Assembly (NCBI GenBank): GCA_963575745.1
Contig: CAUYUJ010020726.1
Span: 1,519,969 to 1,582,468 of the forward strand
Length of the DNA: 62,500 bases
Source: Prorocentrum cordatum
Lineage: Eukaryota; Sar; Dinophyceae; Prorocentrales; Prorocentraceae
Direction of reading: 5' to 3'
Shown in pieces: positions 9,010-20,440 of the stretch. Under the pieces are notes generated by a model, which did not search any database, was not told the DNA's origin, and was given only the letters and a program-made list of their open reading frames with translations. A program made the position numbers and the translations under genes. Every line of letters starts with the position of its first letter. Position 1 is the stretch's first letter.

Positions 9010-9492
9010 CAGGAGATGACGAGAGGGACGCTGTCTGAGAAGGACGCCCAGAAGCAGATCAGGAAGGAATACACCGCGAAGTTCAACGTCTACCGCAAGG
9101 AGGTGAAGGCGGTGCGCACTGCCGAGGCTGCCGATCAGAACCGCGCCAAGCAGGAGCTGAAGAAGTGGAAGGGGCCAATCGAGCCGCCCAAGGACGGGAT
9201 CGTGCACTCCGAGGCGAAGAAGTTTCTCCCACCTGGTGCGAGCCTGTGGAGGGGTCTCACAGGCACGGGCGCGTGGCACGTCCACATCCCCCCGCACTAC
9301 AAGTCCAAGACGTGGCTCGAGGCTGGCAGCTACGACAACGCGCTCAGGTTCGTCCTGGCCTTCGCCTGGAAGAAGTACCTCAAGAGCAAAGACCTCGACG
9401 ACTCGCACTGCCCGATCAAGGGCCTGCTGAAGCACTACACGGACGAGGAGGAGCAGGCGGCCACCGCAGCCGCGAGCTCGTCGAGGGGATGA
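9010..9492 (+). CDS. In-frame continuation after TAG, about 160 aa
   Basis: Same reading frame as exon D, separated from it only by TAG at 9007; the first ATG is at 9016. The first part is Lys/Glu/Ala-rich and helical (EKDAQKQIRKEYTAKF, AKQELKKWKGP). It is followed by a compact motif with a Trp and His pattern, GASLWRGLTGTGAWHVHIPP, then a hydrophobic helix (NALRFVLAFAWKKYL). The C-terminus is acidic then Ala/Ser-rich. It may be the true C-terminus of the gene (TAG being a mutation, a read-through codon or an assembly error) or a separate short protein. Function unknown. Confidence 0.55.
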   Translation, partial: QEMTRGTLSEKDAQKQIRKEYTAKFNVYRKEVKAVRTAEAADQNRAKQELKKWKGPIEPPKDGIVHSEAKKFLPPGASLWRGLTGTGAWHVHIPPHYKSKTWLEAGSYDNALRFVLAFAWKKYLKSKDLDDSHCPIKGLLKHYTDEEEQAATAAASSSRG

Positions 9493-10009
9493 GTGACAGC
9501 TCGCTTCACTTTTTTTCTGCCGTCGCAGCTCCTTCCCCCTTCGTTCTCGCACGAGGGTGCCTCCAGACATAGATGCGCCCAGCAGGGGAGAAACCCCTTC
9601 CCTCGCCCCCGCCCCTTCTCTGGAGAAAACGGGGATGCGACGGCGCGAGGTTCGACACAATACCTTGTATTGTGGACTATGCCGCCCGCCACTGCCCAGG
9701 CATGACCGCAGCTCCCAGCGTGACGTACGCTGGGGGCTAAGATTTCGATTAGGGTGGGCGGCACCGCCAGCATCGCATCATCGATTGCTGGTACGTGTTG
9801 TGTTGGTTCATGGCTGGTAGTTGGATGCACTGGCCAGCAGCAGGACGCCCTGTGCATCGCTCGTGCAAGATGGGACTCGTCCGTAGTTCGACCGTAGGTG
9901 AACACATAACTTAGCATATCATGATGTTGGTGCGTGTAGCGCACGGCAGAGGGCAGAGGATGATATCGAATAGGAGGCGGGCCGTCGGGTCGCAACGAGG
10001 CCACGTGGG

Positions 10010-10245
10010 AGTTCAGAGGAGGGCGGATGGGGAATGAGGAGGGGTGGAGGGAAGGTACGGGGCACTAGATAATGAGGAATGTGGCGGCTGCGGGGGGGGA
10101 AGGTACGGGGCACTAGGAAATGGGAGGGGTGAGGAGGGATGGAGGGGAGATGCGGGGAAGGTATGGGGAACGAGGAGGGGTGGAGGGAAGGTACGGTGCA
10201 TTAGAAAAACGGGAATGTAGAGGGGTGGAGGGAAGGTACGGGCCT
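10010..10245. repeat. G-rich minisatellite
   Basis: Imperfect copies of GAGGGAAGGTACGGGGCACTA recur about every 40-60 bases with intervening GGAGGGGTGGAGG. The G-runs could form quadruplexes on this strand. Confidence 0.7.
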
Positions 10246-10402
10246 CTTAGCCATCATCCCTCGTGACCTTGTCGTTCCCTTGTCCATCTGAGCTTACTCT
10301 CCCGCCCCCTCCCTCTCCCTCGCCCCTGCCCCCCTCCCTTCCTGGCCAACCTCTCCCGCCCCTCATCGCTCCCGCCTGTTTCCCACCAGTCGTGCCCCCA
10401 CT

Positions 10403-10427
10403 TCCGCTTAGCCATTTTTGCTCAAAC
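10403..10427 (+). other. Degenerate DinoSL relic
   Basis: TCCGCTTAGCCATTTTTGCTC followed by AAAC aligns with the DinoSL, with a 2-base insertion after TCCG and a G-to-T change in the TTTTGG run. No ORF worth calling follows, so it is probably the 5' mark of an old decayed retrocopy. Confidence 0.6.
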
Positions 10428-10867
10428 CCCTCAGCGCTGAGAAGTGCGTTGGCGCCCGAGTCCGACAGCTGCCTCAGCTGCGCTGGGGTGCGCGCGTTGG
10501 CGTAGAAATTACCCTGGTAGCGGGGCTGTGCTGGCACTCTGCCAGATCTTGTCGCGGGCCATCTTCCCCCTGGATTTGTTTGATGGCCTCGCGGCTGTTT
10601 TGAGCGGCTTTGGCGACTTGGCTGCGGTCGGGTTTCGGATCGGGCTTATGCCTGGGCCTTGGGGGCGTATGTTGCTGGTGTCGGGTTAGCTTTTGCGGCT
10701 GTGTGTTGCCCGTGTGGAGGGGGGCAAACGCTCGCTTCAAGCGGTGGCGCGGTGGTTTCAGACAGGCCTATTCGGGAATTTCACCCCCCCAACGGCGAGT
10801 GTATCTTGTTGAGGCAGTAACGCGCGCACGCGCACGCACAACATGCACACCACGAAAAGGCGGCACC

Positions 10868-10913
10868 CCAAGGCTCGGGTACTAGGGCAGGCTGCGCAAC
10901 CTGCACCGCCATG
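10868..10913 (+). repeat. Dispersed repeat, copy 2 of 2
   Basis: Matches 639-683 (GGCTCGGGTACTAGGGC ... GCTGCGCAACCTGCACCGCC), same strand. Confidence 0.6.
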
Positions 10914-11729
10914 CACAGAAAACGCAAGGTGGCAGTGTAGCCACCAAAATGAAAACAGATCGACCGCCCACACAAGGACGACGAGACCAGCCGCCCCGTG
11001 TGCAACGAGCGCCAGACGACGGCGTGCCTCGCCCCAGATGTGGGGCATGCACTTTGAGACTTGAAACCTGCCCTGGGGCGAGCCCCTCGGGCCGCAAACG
11101 AAAGAAACAGACGGGGCGACGCCAGGGCGACAGCCAGGGAACCCCAGGTGTACCTAACCCAAGTGGGCAGACGCCTGGGCGGCCCCTGGCCTGCCCCTGG
11201 CGCGGGCCTGACTCGCTCCTGAGCCAGTGCCCCTATGGCGGGCCCTCCAAATACAGCCAAAGACCAACTGGGCAGAGCGATCAAGAGCCCCCCGCCTTCC
11301 GCTCCAACGAAAGGGACACAGACTAGCAGGCAGGCGAGACAGAGAGGGGAAAGGCCTCGGTCGGGGCTCAAAGAACCCCCGCGCCTGACCCTACGATGGC
11401 ATAGTCAAAGAAACGGAAGTCATGAACCCCAATGAGGGGGGGGAAACTGGCCAGGCTAAAAATATCGTTTAGTAGAGAAAACCGTTCTGCACTGCTTCGC
11501 CCCCTGCCGTGGAAGTTGGCCCAGGAGAAGGGCCGCCAGATTATTGCGCCCTCGGCGCGCGATGGGTCGACAGGGCTTGCCCAAGCCGTCGGGGCGGACC
11601 CGGGATCGCCCATGCAATCCACAAGCAGAGCAACACACCGTGCCCAGGACCCCCGTCTGGAGTCTGTGAGTCTGATGAATGACTCGCCCGAAAAAAAAAC
11701 GCCGTCGGCTCCGCGAGGCGAGCAGCAGC

Positions 11730-12529
11730 ACGCCACGGCGTATTCAGAAAATCGAAGGCGAATTTCCTGGCCGCGCGTCCGTCACACAAGGAGCACTGCC
11801 AAAATGGGCGGTGAGGATTCGGGATCTTGTGTTGCGTCTTACTCAGGGCGCGGCTTAGCTTCAAAGTCTCACGAGCATGCTTAGCAAGTTTCGGACGTTG
11901 AACCTTGGGCCGCGGCGGAGGAGGAACACGGTGTGAGGCGCAGTCAAGGAGGACAACCGCTAAATGTTCCTTGACCACCGCCGCGACCTCATCGGCCAAT
12001 TCAATCTGAGCACGCTGCGAGTATAAAAGCTGGGCTTCCTCAGCAAAAACCTCGGCCAACTAGTGCGCTCGTTGATTAGCAAAGAAATGAGAGAGCGGGA
12101 TCGAGCGCTCTTGGGCTTCAGCAACGGAAAGGTGGGACTCAACCTTGAAGAGCCGCACAACTAACCCAGGAGTGTCACTGATCACCGTTTGGAGCTCTAA
12201 CCAATCGGCAACGTTGCTGGCAGGAAACCCTCCGCGCATTATAGCTGAGAAACCGCGGGGGACATAGGCGCTGCCGGTGATAAAATGACGTTCTGCTTCA
12301 ATCGGAATGGGCCTCGTGGCCCTTAGGAAGATTCCGAAAGCTCGGAGCTCTCCTCTGTTCACTGATTGTTCTAATTCCAGAGGCCCACCCCAGGATTTGA
12401 TCTCAGACAGTTTGCAAGCCTGGAGGTGGCTTCCATCCTGGAAAAACGGTGGACCAGCCCATGCGCCTAAGTCTAGGGTCGGCTGAGTGGCCCCCCCCCC
12501 CCGCTGGCGTCGCCAGCTCCAAACACCGC
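11730..12529 (-). pseudogene. LINE RNase H and terminal Cys/His patch
   Basis: The RNase H start is recognisable as AGDASGG (catalytic Asp at about 12510), followed after a frame slip at the C12 run 12491-12502 by DPRLRRMGWSTVFP. The end of the domain reads KVESHLSVAEAQ...ANQRAH, then TAG (12060-12062), then LAEVFAEEAQLLYSQRAQ in the same frame. Past it, HRPFWQCSLCDG at about 11790-11830 looks like the terminal finger of these elements. RNase H would degrade the RNA of the RNA-DNA hybrid during retrotransposition. Confidence 0.7.
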
Positions 12530-13462
12530 GCCGCGCGGAAACTCCAACTCCGAGGGCGAGAGGTCGGGGTCAAGAGGCGGGGGCGAATCGATGGGGGGGG
12601 CCCGCTTCAACCCAAGATCCTGGCACCAGGCCTCTATGCCAGAAACAGAGCAGCTCTTCACAGTCCAGCCGCGCTCGCTCCACGACAGCAGCTGGAGCTA
12701 TGCCCTCCAGTGCACTGTTGCACGGGCATTCCCAGTGGGCATGTCTCGGGGTCTCTGGGGGCCTCTTTGCAACGGGGGCACAAGGGGTCCACCTCAGGAA
12801 AGCAGTCGTGCACCCGCTGAGCTGGCCACAGATTGCCGGTCGCGATGACTTGGTGGACTCCAAGCAGCGCGTGCCCCCCCCTTTCGCTCGAGGCTCCTCA
12901 GAAAACCGCGGAGGGGCCCAATGTCAGGGATTCCTCGCTCGAGACCAAGCCCCGGATACTCCTCCGAGGCCGCGGCCCACAAGGACATCTGAATAGAAAG
13001 AGAAAACACCTGCTTCAAATCCGAAAAATCCAGCACCCCAGCCTCGTGCTTTGCAGGCGGGGCGTAAAACTCGATACCGCCGGGGCTCACCCACCTCCAA
13101 GGGCCTAGGGGCCCCCAAGAGTACCTCAGAAGCAAGCAGACCGTGGCCGAGCAAATTCCCCAGACATGGTGAGACCAGGTGCTCAGTGGCAGTGGTCGGG
13201 CCAAGAAGTCCGCTACAACCCTGGCCCAGGTCGTCCCGATCAGCTGCCTGTCGATGTCGGGGGTGGCCAGGAAAAGCGCCCGCGTGTTGATCACGCCCAT
13301 GGCCGTAGTGATGGCAGGGTCCGAATGTCCCATGTCCAACTGGAGCTGGATGGTCAGCGAGCGCTGGCTGGAGCCCTTGCGCAGGATGCGCCCCAGAGCT
13401 AGGCGCCACTGAAGTAAACCGATGGAGGCGTGCCGTACATCTCTCCAGCGTAGGAAACACAC
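12530..13462 (-). pseudogene. LINE connection region with Cys/His motif
   Basis: A connection region without catalytic motifs (QLDMGHSDPAITTAMGVINT, YPGLGLERGIPDIGPLRGF) leads into CAPVAKRPPETPRHAHWECP at about 12750-12810. This corresponds to the conserved C..C...ET..H..WECP.N motif found between RT and RNase H in many dinoflagellate LINEs. It is followed by WCQDLGLKRAPPID, a short conserved-looking linker. Frame changes occur near 12800 and 12860. Confidence 0.65.
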
Positions 13463-14388
13463 GGCATGGCGGCAGTAACTGCAAGACGTAATCCTATCCT
13501 TCGATGCGCCAGGGTACCTCTGGCTAGGTTGCCAATCTTGTGAAGTCTGGAGCGAGCCTTCTCAGCTCGTTTCTGATGCTTAGCTGGGCCACGTCGTATG
13601 CTGCCTCGGTCAATGCCCAAGTCCACAACTCGATCTTTGCATTGCACTGTAAGCCCCAACTGCTTCAGGTTGGCCTCCAGAGCTACCCCAGCCAAGACAG
13701 AAGAGCTGAGGATGTTCGGCTTCGGCGAGATGACGAGGTCCAACTCTATGCAGTCGCCCCGCAGGATGGTGGCGACCTTGGTGAGCTGGTCGACTGCAAA
13801 CTTCGGCGGGGCTGTGATGCGAGTGTTTAGGTCGTCTGCCCATGACTTGATGGCCACAAGGGGTGTGCGCCTCACGCATCCTTTCGAGTGTTCGATAAAG
13901 AATGCGGCGCGAGAGATTGACTGCTGACCTTAAACCTGCAACCGTTGCTTTTTGAGGCTGGATAGGAAGAGAAAAGTGGCCCGACTCCTTCAGGATTCTA
14001 GGGGCGAAACATTGCTGCATTGTCAGAGCCAGCGTGCGCGGAGGGAAATTGCGATCTTATCAGCGGTGTTGATGAGTGCTACCCAGTCCAGTGAGTCATA
14101 GAAAGCCTTGAGATCCCAAAGAACTTCCAGGTGTACCAAATCGCCGAGAGGGGACATCCTGACAGCTTCATCACCAACATGTCGGATCAGGGCCGCTCGG
14201 AGGGAGGAGGATCCAGCAATGACCCCGTCCCGATGACCAGCTGCCTTGGCGCGCCACTCGCGGCCCAGCGGGCTCCTGATGGCCCCCCAAAGCCGAACCA
14301 GTAGTGATGCGACTCCTATCGCCCGGTCGTCGTCGGCCGACATCGGCAATAAGCTAAACCACCATGAGCTGCCATGGCCACGAGACAC
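13399..14388 (-). pseudogene. LINE reverse transcriptase, three frames
   Basis: RT motifs appear in successive frames. 14388-14023 has LLPMSADDDRAIGVASL and motif A, LWDLKAFYDSLD. 14020-13876 has the motif B region VAGLRSAVNLSRRILYRTLE. 13875-13399 has the catalytic WADDL (motif C) and the following thumb-like part. Two shifts (near 14022 and near 13880) break it, so it cannot be translated as one chain. Confidence 0.8.
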
Positions 14389-16560
14389 ATCTCTCCACTT
14401 CGTGGTACGTGTCGACTAACGCCTGTATAGCTTGATCAGGTAAACGTCGGAGATCGTTGATGCTGAGAGCCGCGCAGCCCTTGGGTGGGATACGCTGTAA
14501 AATATGCCTGGTCTGATCAACTGAGATGGGTTTCAAATCTGTGTCCAAGGCTTTCTGACGTGCCTTGGCGAAAGCGTCCATCACCTTCTGTTTGTCGAAC
14601 CGCTTGCTGCTCCAGGCCGTTTCCCACCAATCCCGCTGCGTTGTCATGATCTCAATGGGAGTCGCCATGGCCCTTTGAGCCACTCGATTTTCATTCAGCG
14701 TGACTGGCGGGTGCCTGATGAAGTCATAGAGCTTGCCTGAGGTAGTGGAGGCCATGGTGAGGATCCTTGAGTCGAGCCCTCGCCTTGAAGCTGCGGCTGA
14801 AAACCGCTGTGCCCGAACTGCATTAATCTCGATTGTTATATTGAGCCGCTTTAGCTGGGCAAGGGTAGGATGATTGATTATGTGTAGGGTGGCCTCCCAT
14901 TTTCTCCTGGCCCTCGGTGACAGGGGAAGAGCTGCTGAGGTAGGCATGGTACAAACCAGCTCCTTGATGCGGCCACGGATGACCACGGTCTTGAGCGGGT
15001 CCTCATGCTTCTTGATCAGCTCCTCGAAACGCGCCAGAAGAAGGGCCCACCACTTGGTGGCGGGGTCAGCCTGAACAGTGCACTGCTTTGGCGCCTTGAT
15101 AGGTGCCACTCTGAAATGTCTCGGAACCGCTCGCCCAGTGCACGAGCTGGCCTTACTGGGTACAATGTCCAGCATTTTTATGTAGAAACTCCCAAGGACA
15201 GAAACCCACTTGCCATACAATCTTCCAAGATGGAGGGCTGATAACTGCGCGACTTGACATGCAAGAGACTGCTGGATGAAATTTGTCGGCTGGTTGGGAA
15301 AGTCTGAGCCAGCAAGGTCAATGCTGCGCCAGACTTCATTCCGAGAAAGTTGCTGCAGTAGTGAGGGGACCTGGGGTGGGTGCATCTCCTCGTAGTCCAC
15401 GTCCACGTTGGAGGGATCCCGGTCAGCCTCTGAGAGGGTCCCCGTCCCCAGGTCTCCCGGGTCTTCCATCATGAGATCGGGGGGCAAGTCCTGCTCATGC
15501 TCGTCGTCAGAGGATTTCTCCTCCAAATCCGCAAAGGTGAGCTTGGGCGGCGGCAGCCCTGGGATGGCGGGCTTGGTGGTCAGGGCCGTCTTCGACTTAG
15601 CCTGCTTCTTTTGCTCCGCATCTGCCGCGGTAGCTGCCTTGCGAGATCTTTTGCTAGTAGGGTTTGCCCTTCTCCCAGGGAGAGGCTGATGAGTGAAAGA
15701 ACGCGGCAGAGAATAAAGACGAGCTTGGGCCAACTCAGCTCGTGCTCGGATGTCAATCTTGAGTCCATAGCGCGCTTTGCCAGCTACTGCATTCCGGGCC
15801 ACAACCACTGATGTGTCTGCAGTGAGGCTAGATATCAGAAGCCGCGCATGCGGTGAGACAATGCCGTAGTCCAACATGGATCCTGAGCCAATGGTGCAAG
15901 TGTGTTCCACGTCCGTCGGGACTACAGGGACCCCCCCAATCATGGCGGGCCACCCTGGCTGCATCAGGGTCGACGGTGGAACGTCCCAATCGGCAAAAAT
16001 GGCCCACGGGATGTCTAAACTCTTGATGAAACTGCCAAGAATCGCGAGCTTCTGAAGATTGATGCCTCGAGTGCCAATTGAGCAAGCAAGATAAGCCGCC
16101 ACAGTGCATATCGAGGTGCCGTTGATATGCCATGCGATGGGGACAAAATCGTGGAAATCGACGTTCCCCTCGGTGGAGGTGAGGTCTCTCATGCCAATAT
16201 GCTGCGCCTTGTTCACGGCAAGGTGCCTGAAAGGGGAGGTGGTGAAAGTGTTCTTCATGCCCACCACCGCGCCTTCATAAAGCTTTGTATGTTCAGTCGG
16301 CCTGGCGGGTGCGCAGATATCCTTATAGCCATTATTGCTCCAGTGCCGAAGAAGGTCATCCGAGTGTTCCTCGCCAGCATGAGTCTCCACTAAGAGGATG
16401 CCGTCGTAGTGTCGCTCATCAATGCCACCTTTGGCCGCAGGGCCCCAGGTCGAAAAGTTCCGAAAGTAGAGATGCCACGTCTTCTCCTTCCGAGAGTGGC
16501 CTGGACGCTGCTTACTCTTGTAGGTTACAGTAGCGGGGCCACCAGCACCAGTCAGATGTT
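14354..16560 (-). pseudogene. LINE endonuclease and pre-RT region
   Basis: The frame runs from 16723 to 14354 (789 codons); the LINE-like part starts about 16520. Endonuclease/exonuclease/phosphatase-fold motifs are visible in order: NFSTWGPAAKGGI, ILLVETH (usually QETH; Glu kept, Gln changed), IFADWDVPP (in place of GDWN) and GSMLDYGIVS (the SxLDY motif). A Lys/Arg-rich linker with acidic patches follows. The last 250 residues are the pre-RT helical region (KWEATLHIINHP ... QTRHILQRIPPKGCAALSINDL). The endonuclease would nick the target to prime reverse transcription. The endonuclease-to-RT frame breaks near 14390. Confidence 0.75.
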
Positions 16561-16574
16561 CACCGGGAGTCTGG

Positions 16575-17139
16575 TCAGGAGCCCGATCCCATCTGCTGCT
16601 GCCTGCGGGCGAGCTCCTTCTCGAAGACTGCCGATGCCGAGGGCTCCCGGGGCGCCGATGGGCGCCGTCGGCGCCCCCTCTCGGCCGCGGGAGACGCAGC
16701 GGCCCCCGACGCTGCCGCTCCACCTGGAGGGGCCTGGGCGTCGCCGTGGCTGTCCTCGGCTCGGCGGCGCTGGGAGGCGAGTCGATCCAGCTGCTGCTGG
16801 CGGGCGGATCGGGCCTCCTTGGCCTTGGTGGCCGCGTCAGCGAGAAAAGCTTCTTGGCGCCCTCCTGGAGGCCCTTGACGAGGGCCTCCCTTCATTCTCC
16901 TGCTTTTGCCGCAGTTCGTCATCGCCCTGGCCCTCCTGGCCGCCCATGGAGAAAACGTCGCCGGAGTCGATAACGAAACCGTCGAGCTTATCTTCCAAGA
17001 ACGCCGAGAGGGAGAGTGTTGGCTTGGGTTCAGGTGCTGGGGTAGCTGAGCGAACCGAGGCTGCCAGCTTGTCGTATTCGGCTTGTAGCGCGTCCAGGTG
17101 GGTCTTGAGAGAGATAACGTGCTCCCAACGCTGTTCAAG
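16575..17139 (-). pseudogene. LINE coiled-coil/linker region, frame-shifted
   Basis: After the TAA the same frame continues with LEQRWEHVISLKTHLDALQ and LSLSAFLEDKLDGFV, a coiled-coil character. It then loses sense near 16930, where another frame takes over (EAFLADAATKAKEARSARQQ). The jump indicates at least one indel. No catalytic function is expected; in related elements this part links the RNA-binding N-terminus to the endonuclease. Confidence 0.6.
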
Positions 17140-17715
17140 TTACTGCTGCCACTTGTGGTACTTGTCCAAGGCCCGCTTGAGTTTGCCATCTTGGTTGTTG
17201 AGGGCCCAGCGTGCCTTTGAGAGACGGGTCTCGAGCGGCGGCTGAGGAGGAGGGCCCTTGTCGAGCTCGTCCAGCTTCTTCTGGCACGCATGGGCAAGAT
17301 GTGTCTGGCCACACTTGGTGGATGAAGCCAACATCGCCACCAACTCTGAGCGCTCGAGCTGAGAAGAGTCAACCTCAGGGAAACTGGCGGGAGGGCTATT
17401 GGCCCACTTGGAGCTCGGGTCCACCGCTCTCCCGTTGTCCAAGGCATGAGTGATGTCTTTAGGCTTCCACTCCCCACAGTGCTTGCACCACTTGAAGGAT
17501 CCTGGGTTCTTCGCGCATCCGCAGGAGAGACATTTCCACATGGGGCCTCCAGAGCGATGCGGGAAACGTTTGCCCTTGGCGCCAGTGCGAACCCAGGGGC
17601 TGTAAGTCCAACTCCAATCTGCGGACAATGTGCGGAAGCAGGAGCAGAAGGAGCCACGGCGCCTTTGCGTAGGATGTCGTGTCTGGAGCCGTGTTGAGAG
17701 TGGCCCGATGGCCAA
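17140..17715 (-). pseudogene. LINE N-terminal region with RanBP2-type zinc finger
   Basis: A zf-RanBP pattern is clear at about 17478-17541: MWKCLSCGCAKN then six residues then CKHC, i.e. W-x-C-x2-C...N-x6-C-x2-C. This finger type usually binds single-stranded RNA or ubiquitin and is typical of the first part of dinoflagellate LINE polyproteins, where it presumably binds element RNA. The C-terminal half is charged and helical (KARWALNNQDGKLKRALDKY). An in-frame TAA at 17140-17142 interrupts it, and the same frame continues beyond as coiled coil. Confidence 0.75.
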
Positions 17716-17779
17716 AGCCCAAATGGGCGCAGCTGCGTGGCCTGGCGGCTCGCGCAGCGGAGCGGTGGAGAAACGAACA

Positions 17780-20440
17780 CTGGCCGCGGACTAGGCCGCC
17801 GGCCTAGCGCCGCGCGGGCCGCCGCAGAAGATGCAGTCCAAACTATTGTGCAATAAGTTGGGGGCCCAAGATGATAATGCGCTGCTAGATCCAGGATTTT
17901 CTGGGAAGGTGCATGCAGACCGAGATCTTACAGGTCATCGGGGGAGGATCTTCCCGGCATCCTTGACGGACGCGATCTGAGCGAAAGACTGATTGCAGAA
18001 ACATGGGTATCTAGTTGCAGATCTGAGGCGCAGATGCGGCGCTCTTCCCAATCGCCTGCGCCACCGACTCGGAGAGCGGCCCGCTCGCTCTAGCCCCGAG
18101 GCAGCAGCTTCGCAGTGATCTTTGGGATGTCGCGTCCACCCCCGAGGCTTCGAGAATCTTAGCTCGCGGCTTTCTGCCCCGACCTGTTTGCGCGACAACC
18201 CCGCCCGAAGGATTCGGTCGCGAACTTTTCTCTCATCGGCCCCTAGATGAGACCCCGCCCGCCCTCGCCCTCGCAGGGCAAAGTCATTTCGCGGGCGAGA
18301 GCTGTTCCAAAATGAAGATCTCTCCAACCGGAGGCAATCCCCAGGATGTCTAGCAGGGCAGGAAACATCTCGCCGCAGGCGCCAGCAGCGGGAGAGCACG
18401 CAGCAGCATTCGTCATTGCAGCCCGCCTCCCTGGGGCAACCTCGGCAGTCACCGACTATAAAGGAGTTGTCGATTGAATGGAGCAGCATGCTAGCGCATG
18501 CTGCTGCAATGCGTCTCTCTACGCAGAGGTCAAAGTAGGGGTTCGAGGCCTCGCGCTTGCGGATTTCCAGCGGCGCGAAGTCAAACCCCATCAGGAAATC
18601 GACTCGCCGGAGCGATTCTCTGGAGACTGGTCGCGGGCAGCAGGTAATGAACAGGCGGGCGCCGCTGCTAAGATTGGAGCCAATCTGTATTCGGTTCCAC
18701 GTTGAGCCGAAGTGGACCAACGCGCTAGACATGGCCAGAGTGCGAAATTGTAGTTCCAATACGATGCCAGAGCGCTCGAGAATTACCCAGCCCTCTCCCC
18801 CGAAGGGAGAAGAGCTTCTGTTGGGCCTCGGGCCAGGCGCGGAATGGCATGGGAGGGGGGCCCCAGCATGTTGACCACCCGGGGCCGACCTTTGCCGCCC
18901 GCCGGCAGGAAGAATGGAGGGGCGAAGATGGGCGCGCGAGCGCAGTGGACGTTGCGCCGCCGCCGCCGCCCACGCCACCCCCCCCTCCCTTCCGCCCTCC
19001 GCGACCCTCCCCCCGCCGCTCGCGCCAGCGGGGCTCAGAAACAGCGGGGGCACGCTGCAAAGACGCTTGTTTGCGACCCGGGCCCCTCGACAGGAAGTGC
19101 CAGGACAGGCGAGGGGCCACAATTGGAAAGGGATGAAACCCAAACCCTGGGCGCGCAGCAGAGTCTGCGACGGCGCGTCCAGGGCAGAGGTCCCGCTCCA
19201 AACAGACGCTCGCCCGGGTTTCAAAGCGGCGTTTAGCGCAATGGCCGATAATCCGTTCAACCATCGAATTAATATCGCATGTCATTTGGGGGAGGCTCGC
19301 GGAGGCTCGTGCCACGGCCAGCGAGCAGATCGCCTCACCAAGCTTTGCGAAGGGCATTTCGCAATTTCGCATGCGAGGTCTGACTGGAACAAAGTGTTCC
19401 AATCAGAGTGTTCCAGTGGAAGCACCCCGATCCCGCAAAAGGCAAGAGAACTATGCTGGACGAGTTGCCCGCTTTAGCAGATACAACGGGGCACAGAGAC
19501 CAAGAACAACGGTCCAGCAGCTCCAGCCACGCAGCGACTTAGTTAAACAATGGGAGCGAATTGGATGGTGAACGCAACGTGGGAATCGGACAAGGAGGGA
19601 CCTACCCGGCAACATGTTGTTTTATAGCGTTTTACTGAAATTTTATTGGTGGCAGTTTCATTGGGATCGAAGTTTTTATTATACATTGAACCCGCGGTCG
19701 GTCGGATTCGCTTGTTACGATGAGCATTTTCCTGTGCAGAAAAAAAAAACGCGCAGCACGACCAGCGGGCTCGCTGGCTCCTCGGGGGCAGCACCGCCGA
19801 GGCGGCGGTGGAGGCGGTGCTCGCTATCCGCCGCGTGGAGCAGCGCTGCCAGCGCTGCGCGGCGCGGGGCGTCGGGTAGCGCTGCCGGAGCTGTGCGATG
19901 GGCGGGAAGGACGCCTAAAAGGTCCTTGCCTCCGCGTGGAAGAAGGACCCCCCTCCCTGCCGCCGTTGTCCCGTGCGCTGCCTTGGGGTGGCCGTCGCCG
20001 TTGTCGGTGCCGTCGCCGTTGCCGGGACCTGGGCGCGCCGGGGGTGGGGGCGGGACGCGCGGCTAGTCAGCCCCCCCCCTGGCCGCCCCCGGGGCGTTGC
20101 CCTGGAGTGGCCCGGGCGCCCAGGGGCGGTCGATGGAGCGGGCGGCTATTCTCCCCCGTTCCGCCAAAAAGGCGGGATTGGCAATGCGTCCAGCCCGAGG
20201 AAGCCGCGGACTTCCTCGGAGCCAGGAAGGGGACAGCCCTGGATGCCTGGGTTCGGGCCCCCCGTAGGGCCGGACGGGTCGCGGCGAGCTGTCCGGCGCG
20301 GCATGGAGGGCCCTGGGCGTTGCGGGGCGGGGACCTAAGGCTCGAATGGTCCCGCCCTGGCGGCCCCGGCCAGGGGGCCCCGGGGGAGCTGACCAGGGGG
20401 CGCGGCGCGCGGGGGACTTAGGGTTCCTTAGGATCCTTGC
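17780..20440. other. GC-rich region without recognised gene
   Basis: The longest frame (17935-19260, minus, 441 codons) lacks any domain. It is crossed by equally long frames on other strands (18844-19477 plus, 18725-19402 minus), as expected by chance in GC-rich DNA. No structural repeat longer than about 15 bp stood out. Confidence 0.5.

Larger units (their letters stand above)
9493..11730. other. Intergenic region, repeats only
   Basis: No supported gene. Small palindromes follow the stop (about 9656-9674 and 9714-9734), and a GGGAAGGTACGGGGCAC minisatellite fills 10010-10245. A degenerate SL relic is at 10403-10427 and the second copy of the dispersed repeat is at 10868-10913. The minus-strand ORF 10781-11371 owes its length to GC content and shows no domain. 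Confidence 0.5.
11730..17715 (-). mobile_element. Decayed LINE-type non-LTR retrotransposon
   Basis: Reading the minus strand from 17715 down, the order is: RanBP2-type zinc finger, coiled coil, apurinic-type endonuclease, RT, Cys/His region, RNase H and a terminal Cys/His patch. This order is that of dinoflagellate LINEs with a C-terminal RNase H. The frame is broken by in-frame stops (17140, 12060) and several shifts, including one at a 12-C run (12491-12502). No intact master copy is present, and the 3' tail and target duplication were not identified. Confidence 0.85.

Noticed and set aside
11796-11812. Possible SL core (CCCATTTTGGCAG, minus strand)
   Set aside because: Only the central ATTTTGGC matches; neither the CCGTAG start nor the CTCAAG end is present.
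15981-16010. Spliced-leader-like GGCCATTTTTGCC on the minus strand
   Set aside because: It lies in the endonuclease coding part of the LINE (IFADWD) and matches only the T-rich core; coincidence.
17935-19260. 441-codon minus-strand ORF
   Set aside because: No domain, no start context, antisense to other equally long ORFs; GC-rich DNA has few stop codons by chance.
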